Positions 44,585 through 53,705 are shown, counted from the first letter of the stretch. The stretch is DNA of 64,000 nucleotides from Paludibacteraceae bacterium (GCA_017527905.1 JAFXPK010000042.1:28059-92058), one strand, 5' to 3'. Notes: generated by a model not told the origin, from the letters alone. Translations and numbers: made by a program.

Positions 44585-45193
44585 ATGGAAAACAAAGAGG
44601 TGATAAACACATTGTCAGAGATTCGGGACATGATGGCCAAGTCGTCAAAGGTCTTGTCCTTGAGCGGACTATCATGCGCATTGGTCGGGGTACTCGCCCT
44701 GCTGGCATGCGCCGCGGCCCAATATGTTCTGAACAACACATCCTGGATGCACTACCAGAAGGTATCCATCCTAACGACGCTAGCGCTGATATTACTGGCC
44801 ATCTGCGTCGCGACGGTTTTCCTTTTCGCAAGGCACAAGGCGAAGAAAAACAACTATAGGTTCACGTTCGACCAAACGAGCCGCCGGATGTTATGGAACT
44901 TCGCCATACCGCTCATCACAGGAGGCATCCTCTGCATAGGACTGATCCATCAGGCCCACTACGGACTGACATCCTCCATGATGCTGATCTTCTACGGACT
45001 GGCGCTCATCAACCTCTCAGGCTATACCTTCTCCTCCACGAAATACCTTGGATACGCGCAGGTGATCCTCGGTCTGATCGACTTCATGGCGGTCAACCAT
45101 TCCCTGATTTTCTGGGCTCTCGGCTTCGGCGTGTGCCACGTCATATACGGTATTCTCTTTTACTTTTTGAAAGAAAGGAAGGGCAAGAGATGA
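44585..45193 (+). CDS. Inner-membrane protein of the winged-helix/CreD operon, unknown function
   Basis: 202 residues from ATG 44585; the frame is open back to 44435, but that part is AT-rich noncoding sequence. N-terminal coiled segment (1-22, ENKEVINTLSEIRDMMAKS), then six hydrophobic helices (about 24-46, 58-81, 105-125, 132-150, 155-172 and 175-195). I do not recognise a named family. Its stop overlaps the start of the winged-helix regulator (ATGA), so they are translationally coupled. Probably a membrane partner or sensor for that regulator; this is inference from coupling. Confidence 0.82.
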   Translation: MENKEVINTLSEIRDMMAKSSKVLSLSGLSCALVGVLALLACAAAQYVLNNTSWMHYQKVSILTTLALILLAICVATVFLFARHKAKKNNYRFTFDQTSRRMLWNFAIPLITGGILCIGLIHQAHYGLTSSMMLIFYGLALINLSGYTFSSTKYLGYAQVILGLIDFMAVNHSLIFWALGFGVCHVIYGILFYFLKERKGKR

Positions 45194-45495
45194 ATCTGAG
45201 TTTGGAACATATCAACAAGGCTTTCGAAAGCAAGGTCAGGTTAGGCATCATGTCCGCCCTGATGGTGAACGAGGAGATCGATTTCACTACCCTGAAATCA
45301 CTGCTCGACCTCACGGACGGCAACCTGGCCAGCCACACAAGGAGCCTGGAGGAGTTGGGTTACATCCAGTCCAAGAAGCAATTCATCGGACGAAAGCCTA
45401 ACACTACCTTCCAGATGACCGAAAACGGGAGAGCCGCCTTCTCGGAGCACCTGAAGGCACTAGAAGACTTTTTGAAAATTTCATTAGGCAATTAA
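45190..45495 (+). CDS. Winged-helix transcriptional regulator
   Basis: 101-residue single-domain DNA-binding protein of the MarR/ArsR-like 'winged helix DNA-binding' group: SKVRLGIMSALMVNEEIDF, then the recognition segment TTLKSLLDLTDGNLASHTRSLEELGY and a wing ending in RKPNTTFQMTENG. No ligand or metal site is seen. Coupled by a 4-base overlap to the upstream membrane protein and 56 nt upstream of creD. Likely local regulator of this operon. Confidence 0.9.
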   Translation: MNLSLEHINKAFESKVRLGIMSALMVNEEIDFTTLKSLLDLTDGNLASHTRSLEELGYIQSKKQFIGRKPNTTFQMTENGRAAFSEHLKALEDFLKISLGN

Positions 45496-45551
45496 CTTAT
45501 TTTTTTAACTATAAACTTTGAAATTCAAAGTACTTTAAAAACATTACAGAT

Positions 45552-46922
45552 ATGGAAAACGAGAAATTCAATGTTGCGAACCAACAAGTTCCAACCGAGG
45601 GAAAAGCAAAGTCTAAAGCCCTCAAATTCAAGATTGCGGCGATAGTGGTCATCATACTACTGCTATTGATACCGAAGTTCATGATCCAAGACCTAATCAA
45701 GGAGAGAGAGAAGACATCCAGGGACGCGATGTACGAAGTGTACGACAAATGGGGAGGCGAACAGGTTTTGGTAGGTCCATCGCTCAGTATCCAATGCAAG
45801 GAAATCCGACAGGAAATAATAGACAACAAGCAAAAAAGCATAATGAAGAACGTCACCTACCACCTGCTACCCAACACCTTGTCCTTCAACGGAGAAGTAA
45901 ACACGGAGAGCAAGCACCGGGGCATCTACAAAATCGTGACATTCAAAGGTCCGATAGAGGTGAAAGGAAAATTCACCTTCACGGAGGAAGAGTGGGACAA
46001 AATGAGTAAAAGCGCCATCAACGGGAAGGTTAAAATCAACTTCGGGTTGTCTGACCTGAAAGGCATCTGCGAAGAGACGAAGATCACCCTCGGAGGGAAG
46101 GTCTACACATTGGAGCCTGACGGTAACGGTATCTGCTCAGGAACCAGCCAGCTATCCGCTGTCGTCGACACGCAGGAATGGACGGAGCTGCAAGAGGTTC
46201 CTTTCTCAATGAACATCACCCTAAGGGGAAGCCAATCGCTTCAGTTCACGCCTGTGGGCAAGAGCACTACGGTACACTTATCCTCTGATTGCCAAACACC
46301 TAGCTTCTGCGGCAACTTCCTGCCTGTCGACTCCTCAGACTCCACAAAAGCGGAGAAAGGATTCTCAAGGAAGTGGGAAGTATCCTACTTGAACCGCAAC
46401 TACCCTCAGTTCTACGACGACAGCAGGGAATCGTTCAACCACGAGATCAGCAAATCGGCCTTCGGCGTGAACCTTCTCGTGCCAGTGGGACATTACCAGA
46501 AGTCCCTGCGCTGCGTGAAGTACGCGATACTCTTCATCGTCCTCACCTTGGCGGTATTCTTCTTCATCGAAATGATCCACAAGAAGAACATTCACCCAGT
46601 GCAATACGCATTGGTCGGTCTAGCGCTCACGCTCTTCTACTCGCTGTTGCTCTCCTTCTCCGAGCACATCGGCTTCACACCGGCCTACCTCGTCTCCACC
46701 GGCATGACCGTCGCCCTGCTGACCGTCTACACTTCGGCCGTGCTGAAGATCAGGAAGACTGCCTTCTACATCGGTGGCGCGCTGTTACTGCTTTACTTCT
46801 ACATCTTCGTGCTGATCCAGATGGAGAGCTACGCATTGTTGGCAGGCAGCCTCGGATTGTTCGCCATCCTGGCCTTCTTCATGTATCTCTCACAAAAGAT
46901 AGAATGGAACAAAGAGCAATAG
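45552..46922 (+). CDS. creD: Cell envelope integrity protein CreD
   Basis: 456-residue inner-membrane protein of the CreD family. One N-terminal helix (about 27-47), a large periplasmic domain (about 60-310) with the family motif GDARGI-like region replaced by QCKEIRQEII, and a C-terminal block of five to six helices (about 325-450), including the conserved VQYALVGLALTLFYSLLLSFSEHIGF. In enterobacteria creD is under CreBC and affects envelope stress and colicin tolerance; here the only linked regulator is the small winged-helix protein. Third gene of its operon; terminator at 46961. Confidence 0.92.
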   Translation: MENEKFNVANQQVPTEGKAKSKALKFKIAAIVVIILLLLIPKFMIQDLIKEREKTSRDAMYEVYDKWGGEQVLVGPSLSIQCKEIRQEIIDNKQKSIMKNVTYHLLPNTLSFNGEVNTESKHRGIYKIVTFKGPIEVKGKFTFTEEEWDKMSKSAINGKVKINFGLSDLKGICEETKITLGGKVYTLEPDGNGICSGTSQLSAVVDTQEWTELQEVPFSMNITLRGSQSLQFTPVGKSTTVHLSSDCQTPSFCGNFLPVDSSDSTKAEKGFSRKWEVSYLNRNYPQFYDDSRESFNHEISKSAFGVNLLVPVGHYQKSLRCVKYAILFIVLTLAVFFFIEMIHKKNIHPVQYALVGLALTLFYSLLLSFSEHIGFTPAYLVSTGMTVALLTVYTSAVLKIRKTAFYIGGALLLLYFYIFVLIQMESYALLAGSLGLFAILAFFMYLSQKIEWNKEQ

Positions 46923-46960
46923 GATAAACTACAGGTTTTATTATTAAACGATTGAACAAC

Positions 46961-46999
46961 AAGGGCGGGGATGCGTAAGTCACATCCTCGCCCTTATGA
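46961..46999 (+). terminator. creD terminator
   Basis: AAGGGCGGGGATG (46961-46973) pairs with CATCCTCGCCCTT (46983-46995; one G-U), 9-nt loop, then ATGATATTTATTTAC. Poor T-tract but strong stem; it may serve both converging genes. Confidence 0.65.
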
Positions 47000-47004
47000 T
47001 ATTT

Positions 47005-47030
47005 ATTTACTATTTAGCTATTTACGATTT
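47005..47030. repeat. 26-bp AT-rich dispersed repeat, copy 2
   Basis: See 37787-37812; two differences. Here it is followed by further degenerate ATTTAC/ATTTA units to about 47065, next to the helicase stop. Confidence 0.6.
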
Positions 47031-47065
47031 ACTATTTAATCATTTTTGATTTAGTCATTTACTTT

Positions 47066-49075
47066 TTAGCCGAAGTCGAAATCGTCCGTCACGTCAAAGC
47101 CTACGACGGGTCCTTGGTAGTCCATCTCGGGGTTCAGGCGAGCGGTGCGGGTCACCTCTTTCTCCACCAGTTCGTCTGGCAGTTCGTTGAAGAAGTATAG
47201 GCTTTCCGTCGGGTCTTCGGACTGCGGGTCCACATGGATGGAATGGACGTTGCGGTAGATATGCAACTCATCCTTGGCGCGTGTAAGGGCCACGTAGAGG
47301 CAACGGCGCTCCTCCTCCACCGCATCGGGTCCCGACTCAATGGAGCGCGGAGTTGGAAAAGAGGCGGGCGAAGCCTTCAGCAGATAGCAGATGTTGGCCT
47401 CCAATCCCTTGGCGGAGTGGATGGTCGTGAGGATGCAAGCGTCCTCCGGTCCGTTCTCGCCTTGCTTGACCGTCGTCTCCAGCTTAGGGTCCAGCACATA
47501 TTCCGAAACGAACTCCTGAATGCCTGCGGTGCCGAGCGCCACTTCCTGCAGCACTTCAAAGTCTTGCTTGCGCCATTTCCACTCGTCCTTATAGAGTTCC
47601 TTCAACCGATCCTCCATCGTCTCCAACGTCTTGGCGATGGCTTGGGAAGGCGAGAACTGCAAGGTGCTGATATTGCGCAAGGTTAGTGTGATCTCCTCCT
47701 GCAGACCATTCCCCGCCAGCTTGTCGAGGCACTTGTCCAGCGTCTCCTCCTCGATGACGTTGTTGATGATCCTAGAGGCGCTGACCTCACCGATGCCCCG
47801 CCAAAGCAGCAGGTAACGCATCCAGGCCAATTCATCCTTGTAGTTCGCCACGATGCGCATCGGTGACACCACGTCACGCACATGCTTGGACTGCATCAAC
47901 CCCACCCCACCGAAGATGATGTAAGGAATCTTTTTCGAAATGCACTGCGACTCCACGGTACGAAGGCCATACAAAGAGCGGGAAAGGACCATGTTGTCCT
48001 CGTACTTCGCACCTTTGTCCACAATGCTCCGGCGGATCTTCTCCGTCACGTCGTTCGCCTCGTCCCACTCGTTCTCGCACGTCACCACCACAGGTCTCTT
48101 CCCCTTGCCACGGGCGGCGGTCAGTTCCTTGTCATAGTGCAATGGAGACTTCGCCAACACCCAATTGGAGAGGTCCAGGATCTCCTGCGTAGAGCGGTAG
48201 TTGAGGGTGAGTTTCATCATTTCGGACTGAGGCACCACAGAGGTGAAGTTGTGCATGGTCTTGAAGTCCGCCCCACGGAAGGCATAGATACTCTGCGCAT
48301 CGTCGCCCACACAGAAGAGGTGGCATCGCTCGTAGAAGGAGCTAAGCAGCTCATATTGAAGCGGATTGGTATCCTGCATCTCGTCCACCAAGATATGGTC
48401 ATAGCGGGAAGAGACAAACCGTCTCGCCTCCGCATTCTTTTTGAGTCCCTTGGATACGACGTTCAGTATATCATCGTAATCCATGTATTTATGCACCGTC
48501 TTGTAGGCCATGTAGCGTTTGATGATCTCCTCGTAGACGGGTTTATTGAGTTCTATGCTCTTCAGCGTTGCGGGGTCTTCCCTCGAAGCGTTGTCGTAAA
48601 GCTTCATGCGCATCGCGTCCGACAGGCTGCAACAAGCATTGATGGCGAAAGAGTAGACATCCAATATCGAGGAGGGTTTCACCACATGTTTCTCCTTGTC
48701 CCTTAGGCCTTTGCCGCAAAGCAGTTTCACACAACTCTCCCGATCCTCCTCGTCGAGCAACGTGTATTCGTGGTGCATGAAGACCTTCGGGTTGTTCATG
48801 ATGACATCCATGCACCAAGAGTGGAAGGTTTGCCCACGCAGTCCATCGACGGAGATTCCACCGATTTCAGACTTGATGCGCTCGACGATTTCACGCGCCG
48901 ACTTGCGGGTGAAGCTGAGGATCAAGATCCTATTCGCCGGCACGCCCTGCTGAAGAAGATATTTCGCACGGGCAATGATGGTCCGTGTCTTACCCGTACC
49001 AGCCCCTGCGACCACCAATAGGTGCTTCCCGTCATATTCCACAGCCTTCCGCTGTTGTTCGTTCAATTCTTCCAT
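47066..49075 (-). CDS. UvrD/Rep-family ATP-dependent helicase
   Basis: 669-residue superfamily 1A 3'-5' DNA helicase. Motif I VVAGAGTGKTRT, Ia ILSFTRKSAREI, II LVDEMQDTN, III GDDAQSIYAFRGA, IV YRSTQEIL, V TIHSAKGLEA and VI LYVALTRAKDEL are all present. Shorter than UvrD (about 720-780), lacking the C-terminal extension; close to Rep/PcrA-like 'ATP-dependent helicase' entries. Its role in repair or replication is not fixed by the sequence. It lies 160 nt downstream of the DprA-like gene on the same strand. Several runs of GC-rich codons set it apart from the AT-richer neighbours. Confidence 0.93.
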   Translation of the reverse strand: MEELNEQQRKAVEYDGKHLLVVAGAGTGKTRTIIARAKYLLQQGVPANRILILSFTRKSAREIVERIKSEIGGISVDGLRGQTFHSWCMDVIMNNPKVFMHHEYTLLDEEDRESCVKLLCGKGLRDKEKHVVKPSSILDVYSFAINACCSLSDAMRMKLYDNASREDPATLKSIELNKPVYEEIIKRYMAYKTVHKYMDYDDILNVVSKGLKKNAEARRFVSSRYDHILVDEMQDTNPLQYELLSSFYERCHLFCVGDDAQSIYAFRGADFKTMHNFTSVVPQSEMMKLTLNYRSTQEILDLSNWVLAKSPLHYDKELTAARGKGKRPVVVTCENEWDEANDVTEKIRRSIVDKGAKYEDNMVLSRSLYGLRTVESQCISKKIPYIIFGGVGLMQSKHVRDVVSPMRIVANYKDELAWMRYLLLWRGIGEVSASRIINNVIEEETLDKCLDKLAGNGLQEEITLTLRNISTLQFSPSQAIAKTLETMEDRLKELYKDEWKWRKQDFEVLQEVALGTAGIQEFVSEYVLDPKLETTVKQGENGPEDACILTTIHSAKGLEANICYLLKASPASFPTPRSIESGPDAVEEERRCLYVALTRAKDELHIYRNVHSIHVDPQSEDPTESLYFFNELPDELVEKEVTRTARLNPEMDYQGPVVGFDVTDDFDFG

Positions 49076-49235
49076 TGTAAATTATTTGCGGCATATCCCC
49101 AAACGACGGGGAAGGAAGAACCTTTTCCTCTAAAGTCCAACCCTTTGCCTAACGCGAAATTAAGGATTTGAAGATATCCGCCGAAATAAAAAAGAGGAAT
49201 TCCACAAGAGAGTTTTCAACCATCCATCACATCGC

Positions 49236-50150
49236 TCACACGGAGGCCTTGCGCAGCATCTCCACGACGGAAGGCACATCCGAGCCCCGCAGGTATTGCG
49301 CACCCAGTTCCACCAAACGCTTGTTCCCCTCGCAGACCGACGACCGACGGACAGACTCATCCTTGTAATAGACCGAATACAACGGTTTACCCAGTGACAA
49401 GGCTTTGTTCGCCACATACATAGCGCCTCCGTCCACACCCGTCTGAAGGACGATCACCGCATGCGAGAGAGCGGAGACCAAGCGGTCACGCGCGATGAAA
49501 TTATACTTACAAACCTGCGTGCCGACAGGATATTCGGAAAGGAGCAGGCCACCCCCCTCAACGATTTCATGCGCCATAGCGGAGTGTTCCGCAGGATAGA
49601 CCCGATCCAGGCCATGCGCAAGAACCGCGATGGTCTTCCCTTTCGCCAGCAAAGCGCCCCGATGCGCCGAGGCATCACATCCACTCGCCAAACCCGAGAC
49701 GACACTGAACCCCTCCTTCGCGAACTCCCTCGCCAAGTAGACACCAGCCTCAACGCCCTCCTTCGTCGGATAGCGCGTACCGATAAGCGAGACGCACGGA
49801 CGTTTCAGCAGAGAGATATCCCCCTTATAATAAAGCAAATAAGGAAGGGCAGGCAACCCTTTCCCATCAACGGTCTGCTCCAATCTAACCGGGTAGGCGT
49901 CGCCCTGCCGGGTAAGTATACCGACACCCTGCGCCTCCGAGGCATGAAGGAGAGAATCCGCCATGCGCTCCGCCTCCTCGACATGGAGGGAGGTCAAAGG
50001 AACCACACGTCCCGACTCACGCACCTTCGCGCCACAAGCCGACAACCGGGCGAAGAGTTCCCCGTCCCGCATAGCATCCGCCATAGGAACATATTTGGAA
50101 CCCACCCCAAACAAAATCTGAATCGTTACAATCTGCTTAACCGTCAACAT
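49236..50150 (-). CDS. DprA/Smf-like DNA-processing protein
   Basis: 304 residues from ATG 50150 (a TTG 12 nt upstream is in frame). Rossmann-like DprA fold: VSLIGTRYPTKEGVEAG (family GSRxxTxYG), SGLASGCDASAHRGAL, IAVLAHGLDRVYPAEH, and GGLLLSEYPVG. The usual FPxRNRIIAGLS stretch reads FIARDRLVSALS, so the RNR motif is changed to RDR. The C-terminal winged-helix domain of longer DprA proteins is missing. DprA loads RecA on incoming single-stranded DNA in transformation; shorter relatives with unknown roles are common. Next gene on the strand is a UvrD-like helicase. Confidence 0.87.
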   Translation of the reverse strand: MLTVKQIVTIQILFGVGSKYVPMADAMRDGELFARLSACGAKVRESGRVVPLTSLHVEEAERMADSLLHASEAQGVGILTRQGDAYPVRLEQTVDGKGLPALPYLLYYKGDISLLKRPCVSLIGTRYPTKEGVEAGVYLAREFAKEGFSVVSGLASGCDASAHRGALLAKGKTIAVLAHGLDRVYPAEHSAMAHEIVEGGGLLLSEYPVGTQVCKYNFIARDRLVSALSHAVIVLQTGVDGGAMYVANKALSLGKPLYSVYYKDESVRRSSVCEGNKRLVELGAQYLRGSDVPSVVEMLRKASV

Positions 50151-50307
50151 AAGCGCAAACAAATACTTCTTCGTACAAAATTAGCGAAAAACCCGCACAC
50201 CAGACCGAGCCCTATAACGGGCGAAACCGGGGAAGAGTCACCTCAACATTCTCTAGAGACAAGCATTTCCCCGTTCATTCCCAACATCTTCCCCTGCAGC
50301 CACAAGA

Positions 50308-51570
50308 CTATTTCCGTCCGAAGTCAGAATCGAACTTCAAGAACTTGACAATCAGCATACCCGGCAAAGTGCAGAGGCAGACCCACATGAAGAAGTGAGG
50401 GTATCCGACCGTCTCCTGGATCCATCCAGCGAACATACCCGGGATCATCATGCCAAGCGCCATGAAACCTGTACAGATCGCATAGTGGGAAGTGGAATAC
50501 TCCCCTTTCGAGACGTAGATCAGGTAAAGCATGAAGGCGGTGAATCCAAAGCCGTAACCGAATTGCTCAAGGGCCACCAAACCGCATACCAGCACATAGT
50601 TTTCCGGCTGAGCGACCGACATGTATACATAAAGCAAGTTAGGTGCGTTCATGCTCAGCACCATAGGCCAGAGCCATTTGGACAAACCATCTTTCGAGAC
50701 GAGTATTCCGCCCAATATTCCGCCCACGGTCAGTGCCAGCACACCCACCGTTCCGTAGGCGAAACCGATCTCCGTAGTGGAGAGGCCGAGTCCTCCTTCA
50801 GAGACCGCATCCATCAAGAACGGAGAAGCGATTTTCGTAAGCTGCGCCTCCCCTAGTCTGAACAGGAGGATAAAGAGCACAGAGACATAGATGCCTGGTT
50901 TCTGGAAGAATGAGCCGAAAGAAGAAAAGAATGATTTCACAGGATTTCCCACACTAACCTTCCTATCCTTGTCCGGCTTAGGCAACACATAAAAATGGTA
51001 CAATGCGAAAGCGAGGAAAAGACCGGCGCAAATATAGAGCGTCGTGCCCCAGGCGAAAGGGACGTCATTATCCGACATGCGTTCCAGATAGCCCGCTAGA
51101 ATAACGAGTGCACCTTGTCCCACAACCATAGAGATTCGATAGAATGTGCTTCGGATACCCACAAACAGAGACTGGTTCTTCTCGCTCAAAGCCAACATAT
51201 AGAAGCCGTCCGCCGAGATGTCGTGCGTAGCCGAGCTAAAGGCCACCAGCCACAACAAAGCAAGCGTGCTCTGCAGGAAGAACGAAAGCGGAATGCAGAA
51301 AGCGACGCCCGCCAAGCCCATCGCGATGAAGCTTTGCATGGCGAGGACCCACCATCTTTTGGTTTTTATGATGTCCACGAACGGGCTCCAAAACGGTTTG
51401 ATAACCCATGGCAAGTAAAGCCAACTGGTGTACAGGGCTGCGTCCGCATTGGAGAGTCCTAGCCGTTTGTACATAATCAACGCGAATGTGTTCACGATAG
51501 CGTAAGGGATTCCTTCCGCAAAATAAAGGGTCGGCACCCAAGCCCATGGTGATATTTTATGATCTTTCAT
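50308..51570 (-). CDS. AmpG-like major facilitator permease
   Basis: 420-residue MFS transporter with about 12 helices and a central charged loop (PKPDKDRKVSVGNP, about 210-225). The N-terminal PTLYFAEGIPYAIVNTFALIMYKRLGLS and the helix with SSATHDISADGFYMLALSE resemble AmpG, the permease that takes up anhydro-muropeptides for cell-wall recycling. No recycling gene is adjacent, though murB lies 1 kb away on the other strand. Substrate therefore inferred. It starts 32 nt after the PH-domain gene on the same strand. Confidence 0.88.
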   Translation of the reverse strand: MKDHKISPWAWVPTLYFAEGIPYAIVNTFALIMYKRLGLSNADAALYTSWLYLPWVIKPFWSPFVDIIKTKRWWVLAMQSFIAMGLAGVAFCIPLSFFLQSTLALLWLVAFSSATHDISADGFYMLALSEKNQSLFVGIRSTFYRISMVVGQGALVILAGYLERMSDNDVPFAWGTTLYICAGLFLAFALYHFYVLPKPDKDRKVSVGNPVKSFFSSFGSFFQKPGIYVSVLFILLFRLGEAQLTKIASPFLMDAVSEGGLGLSTTEIGFAYGTVGVLALTVGGILGGILVSKDGLSKWLWPMVLSMNAPNLLYVYMSVAQPENYVLVCGLVALEQFGYGFGFTAFMLYLIYVSKGEYSTSHYAICTGFMALGMMIPGMFAGWIQETVGYPHFFMWVCLCTLPGMLIVKFLKFDSDFGRK

Positions 51571-51602
51571 GCGAACTAAGTATTAGTCAATCCTCAAAGG
51601 CA

Positions 51603-52091
51603 TTAGTGTCCATTGGTAATCTGTTTATCAATCAAGCTCTTGAATGTAAAAGGGTCGGCGACATATTCCAATTCCGTGACAGTTCCACCCGTTGCCACAA
51701 TGACAGTACCATACCCGAATATTTTACCAAGTATGCTTTGGTCCAAAGAAATACTGTCACACTTCACATAGAATATTTCTGTCAGATCTCTAGACTTCAT
51801 AACAAGCCGAGTCTCCGTCAATATATATCGGGTACGAATTCTTGCCATTATTGCCTTTATAAAGGACTTTATAAAGGAAAAGAGGAATACGAAAAGGGCT
51901 ATGGATAACCATAAACAATTATATATCAAGAACTTGTAGACATCAAAAAATTGGGAGGGGTATAATCCCACTAGGCAAATGGGAATTATGAGAGATAACG
52001 ACATTAAAAAAAATATTATCGCTTTAAGATAAACTCCCCAATGCATTTCCGCATTGTAGATGATCGGCTCGTTTATAAAATCTTTTTTCAT
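51603..52091 (-). CDS. PH-domain (bPH_2/YdbT-like) membrane protein
   Basis: 162 residues: two N-terminal hydrophobic hairpin helices (about 22-43 and 50-75), then a bacterial PH-like beta domain (about 85-155) with RIRTRYILTETRLVMKSRDLTEIFYVKCDSI, the pattern of the DUF304/bPH_2 family. Biochemical function of these proteins is unknown. It precedes the AmpG-like gene by 32 nt. AT-rich codon use compared with that gene. Confidence 0.8.
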   Translation of the reverse strand: MKKDFINEPIIYNAEMHWGVYLKAIIFFLMSLSLIIPICLVGLYPSQFFDVYKFLIYNCLWLSIALFVFLFSFIKSFIKAIMARIRTRYILTETRLVMKSRDLTEIFYVKCDSISLDQSILGKIFGYGTVIVATGGTVTELEYVADPFTFKSLIDKQITNGH

Positions 52092-52151
52092 ATGTTTGGC
52101 ATTTCTCTTTTGTTTTGCGGAATGAATACTGTTTTTGCAAATATAATCAAA

Positions 52152-52183
52152 AAAAAAGAGAATGGCTCAAAAGAACCATTCTC
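52152..52183 (-). terminator. tRNA-His terminator
   Basis: GAGAATGG (52158-52165) pairs with CCATTCTC (52176-52183), 10-nt loop, then TTTTTTTTGATTAT on the minus strand. Lies 16 nt after the tRNA. Confidence 0.85.
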
Positions 52184-52199
52184 AATCCGCTTTTCTTTG

Positions 52200-52274
52200 G
52201 GTGGGAAATGGGGATCGAACCCACGACCCTCAGGACCACAATCTGATACTCTAACCAACTGAGCTATTCCCACC
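52200..52274 (-). tRNA. tRNA-His (GTG)
   Basis: 75 nt on the minus strand counting the encoded G-1 (52274) opposite discriminator C73 (52200), the pair specific for tRNA-His. Acceptor GTGGGAA/TTCCCAC, anticodon GTG in ATTGTGGT, T-loop GGTTCGATCC. CCA not encoded. Own promoter at 52290 and terminator at 52152. Confidence 0.96.
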
Positions 52275-52289
52275 ATCAAATTTGCGGTG

Positions 52290-52320
52290 CAAAGATACGG
52301 CTTATTATCCATTTTTGCAA
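52290..52320 (-). promoter_or_regulatory. tRNA-His promoter
   Basis: Minus-strand -33 TTG (52320-52318), 20-nt spacer, -7 TATCTTTG (52297-52290), 15 nt before the tRNA. Same form as the tRNA-Asp and metY promoters. Confidence 0.72.
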
Positions 52321-52537
52321 GCCGGCCCACGGGATTTTTTCAAAAAAAGGAAGGAATATATCCGATTTTATTGCAAATCAAACGATTACAAGCGACCGCA
52401 TAGGACAGAAGGGAAGATCAAGGAGCCTAGGAATGCGGGGGAAGGGAGGAAAAGGAAGCACCCATTGCTTAAAAAAAAGCATCAGGTATATGTATTTTGG
52501 CATTGAAAGGTTACCTTTGTGAGAAAAGAGATGTGAC

Positions 52538-53560
52538 ATGAAAGAATATAAAAATTATCAACTGAAAGGAAACAACACATTCGGCATCCCCGCCCTATGT
52601 GACAAGTTCATCGGATACGCAGGCGTCAACGACCTGAAGGAACTATACGAGCAGCACGTGTTCGACAAGCAATGGATGTCGGTCGGATGCGGAGCGAACC
52701 TGCTTTTCTGCGGAGACTACCACGGCACGATCATCCACTCCACCGCAAAGGAAATCCACATTCTGGAGGAGAACGAAAAGAATCTATTGGTGAGAGCGGA
52801 CGCCGGAATCATCTTAGACGACTTTATCGCCCAAGCGGTCTCGAACGGTTGGGGCGGCATGGAGAATCTCTCCGCAATCCCCAGCAGTGTCGGAGCGGCA
52901 CCCGTCCAAAACGTCGGAGCATACGGAGTGGAGGCGAAGGATGTGGTGGAACGCGTCCACGTGTTCGACACAAGGGATGGATCGACCCGTACATTATCCA
53001 ACGAAGAATGCAAATTCGGATATCGAGACAGTCTGTTCAAGGCGAATCCACAGTACGTGGTCATATCGGTGGAGTTACGCTTGACGAAGGCGAAGAACCA
53101 CCAGCTGCATTTGGACTACGGCAACCTGAGGTCTTCGCTGCCAGCTGACATATCATTGGAAGGAGAAGATGTTCTAAAGGAAATCCGCGACGCGGTTCTC
53201 CGCATTCGGCACGACAAACTACCCGACCCTGCCGACATCGGTAGCGCAGGCAGCTTTTTCAAAAACCCGGTCGTGGATCGATCCGTGGTGGATCGGTTGT
53301 TGATCGACTACCCTAAAATGCCTTTCTACGAAATGGAGAACGGTTATAAGATCCCCGCAGGATGGCTGATCGAACAAGCAGGATGGAAAGGGATGAAGAG
53401 GGAGACTGTAGGCGTATATGAGAAGCAATCACTCGTGCTGGTCAACTTGGGTGGCGCCACTGGATACGACGTGTGGGATTTGGCGCAAAGCATCGTAGCA
53501 TCGATCCAAGAGAAATTCGGGATAGGGATTTCGCCCGAAGTGATAAAAGTTCCCAACTAA
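52538..53560 (+). CDS. murB: UDP-N-acetylmuramate dehydrogenase
   Basis: FAD enzyme that reduces UDP-GlcNAc-enolpyruvate to UDP-MurNAc in peptidoglycan synthesis. 340 residues, type I MurB. N-terminal NTFGIPALCDKF, FAD site around VGCGANLLF and IPSSVGAAPVQNVGAYGVE, and the catalytic Ser in GSAGSFFKNP; type I C-terminal part with KGMKRETVGVYEKQSLVLVN. Monocistronic between tRNA-His and the hairpin at 53656. Confidence 0.97.
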   Translation: MKEYKNYQLKGNNTFGIPALCDKFIGYAGVNDLKELYEQHVFDKQWMSVGCGANLLFCGDYHGTIIHSTAKEIHILEENEKNLLVRADAGIILDDFIAQAVSNGWGGMENLSAIPSSVGAAPVQNVGAYGVEAKDVVERVHVFDTRDGSTRTLSNEECKFGYRDSLFKANPQYVVISVELRLTKAKNHQLHLDYGNLRSSLPADISLEGEDVLKEIRDAVLRIRHDKLPDPADIGSAGSFFKNPVVDRSVVDRLLIDYPKMPFYEMENGYKIPAGWLIEQAGWKGMKRETVGVYEKQSLVLVNLGGATGYDVWDLAQSIVASIQEKFGIGISPEVIKVPN

Positions 53561-53655
53561 ACTCGATATCACAAGCCTACTCCTCCAAGCGGAAAGTTTT
53601 GTTTGCGCCAGTTCAAATTCTCACATCAAGCACCCGGACATGGACCGTATATAAA

Positions 53656-53705
53656 CGACAAGAGCTTAATCGTTGATTAAGCTCTTGTCGCAAACTGGTT
53701 TTTTC
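53656..53705 (+). terminator. Perfect 16-bp hairpin after murB
   Basis: CGACAAGAGCTTAATC (53656-53671) pairs without mismatch with GATTAAGCTCTTGTCG (53675-53690), loop GTT, then CAAACTGGTTTTTTC. It lies 95 nt after the murB stop; terminator is the likeliest role although the T-tract starts 8 nt after the stem. Confidence 0.65.
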
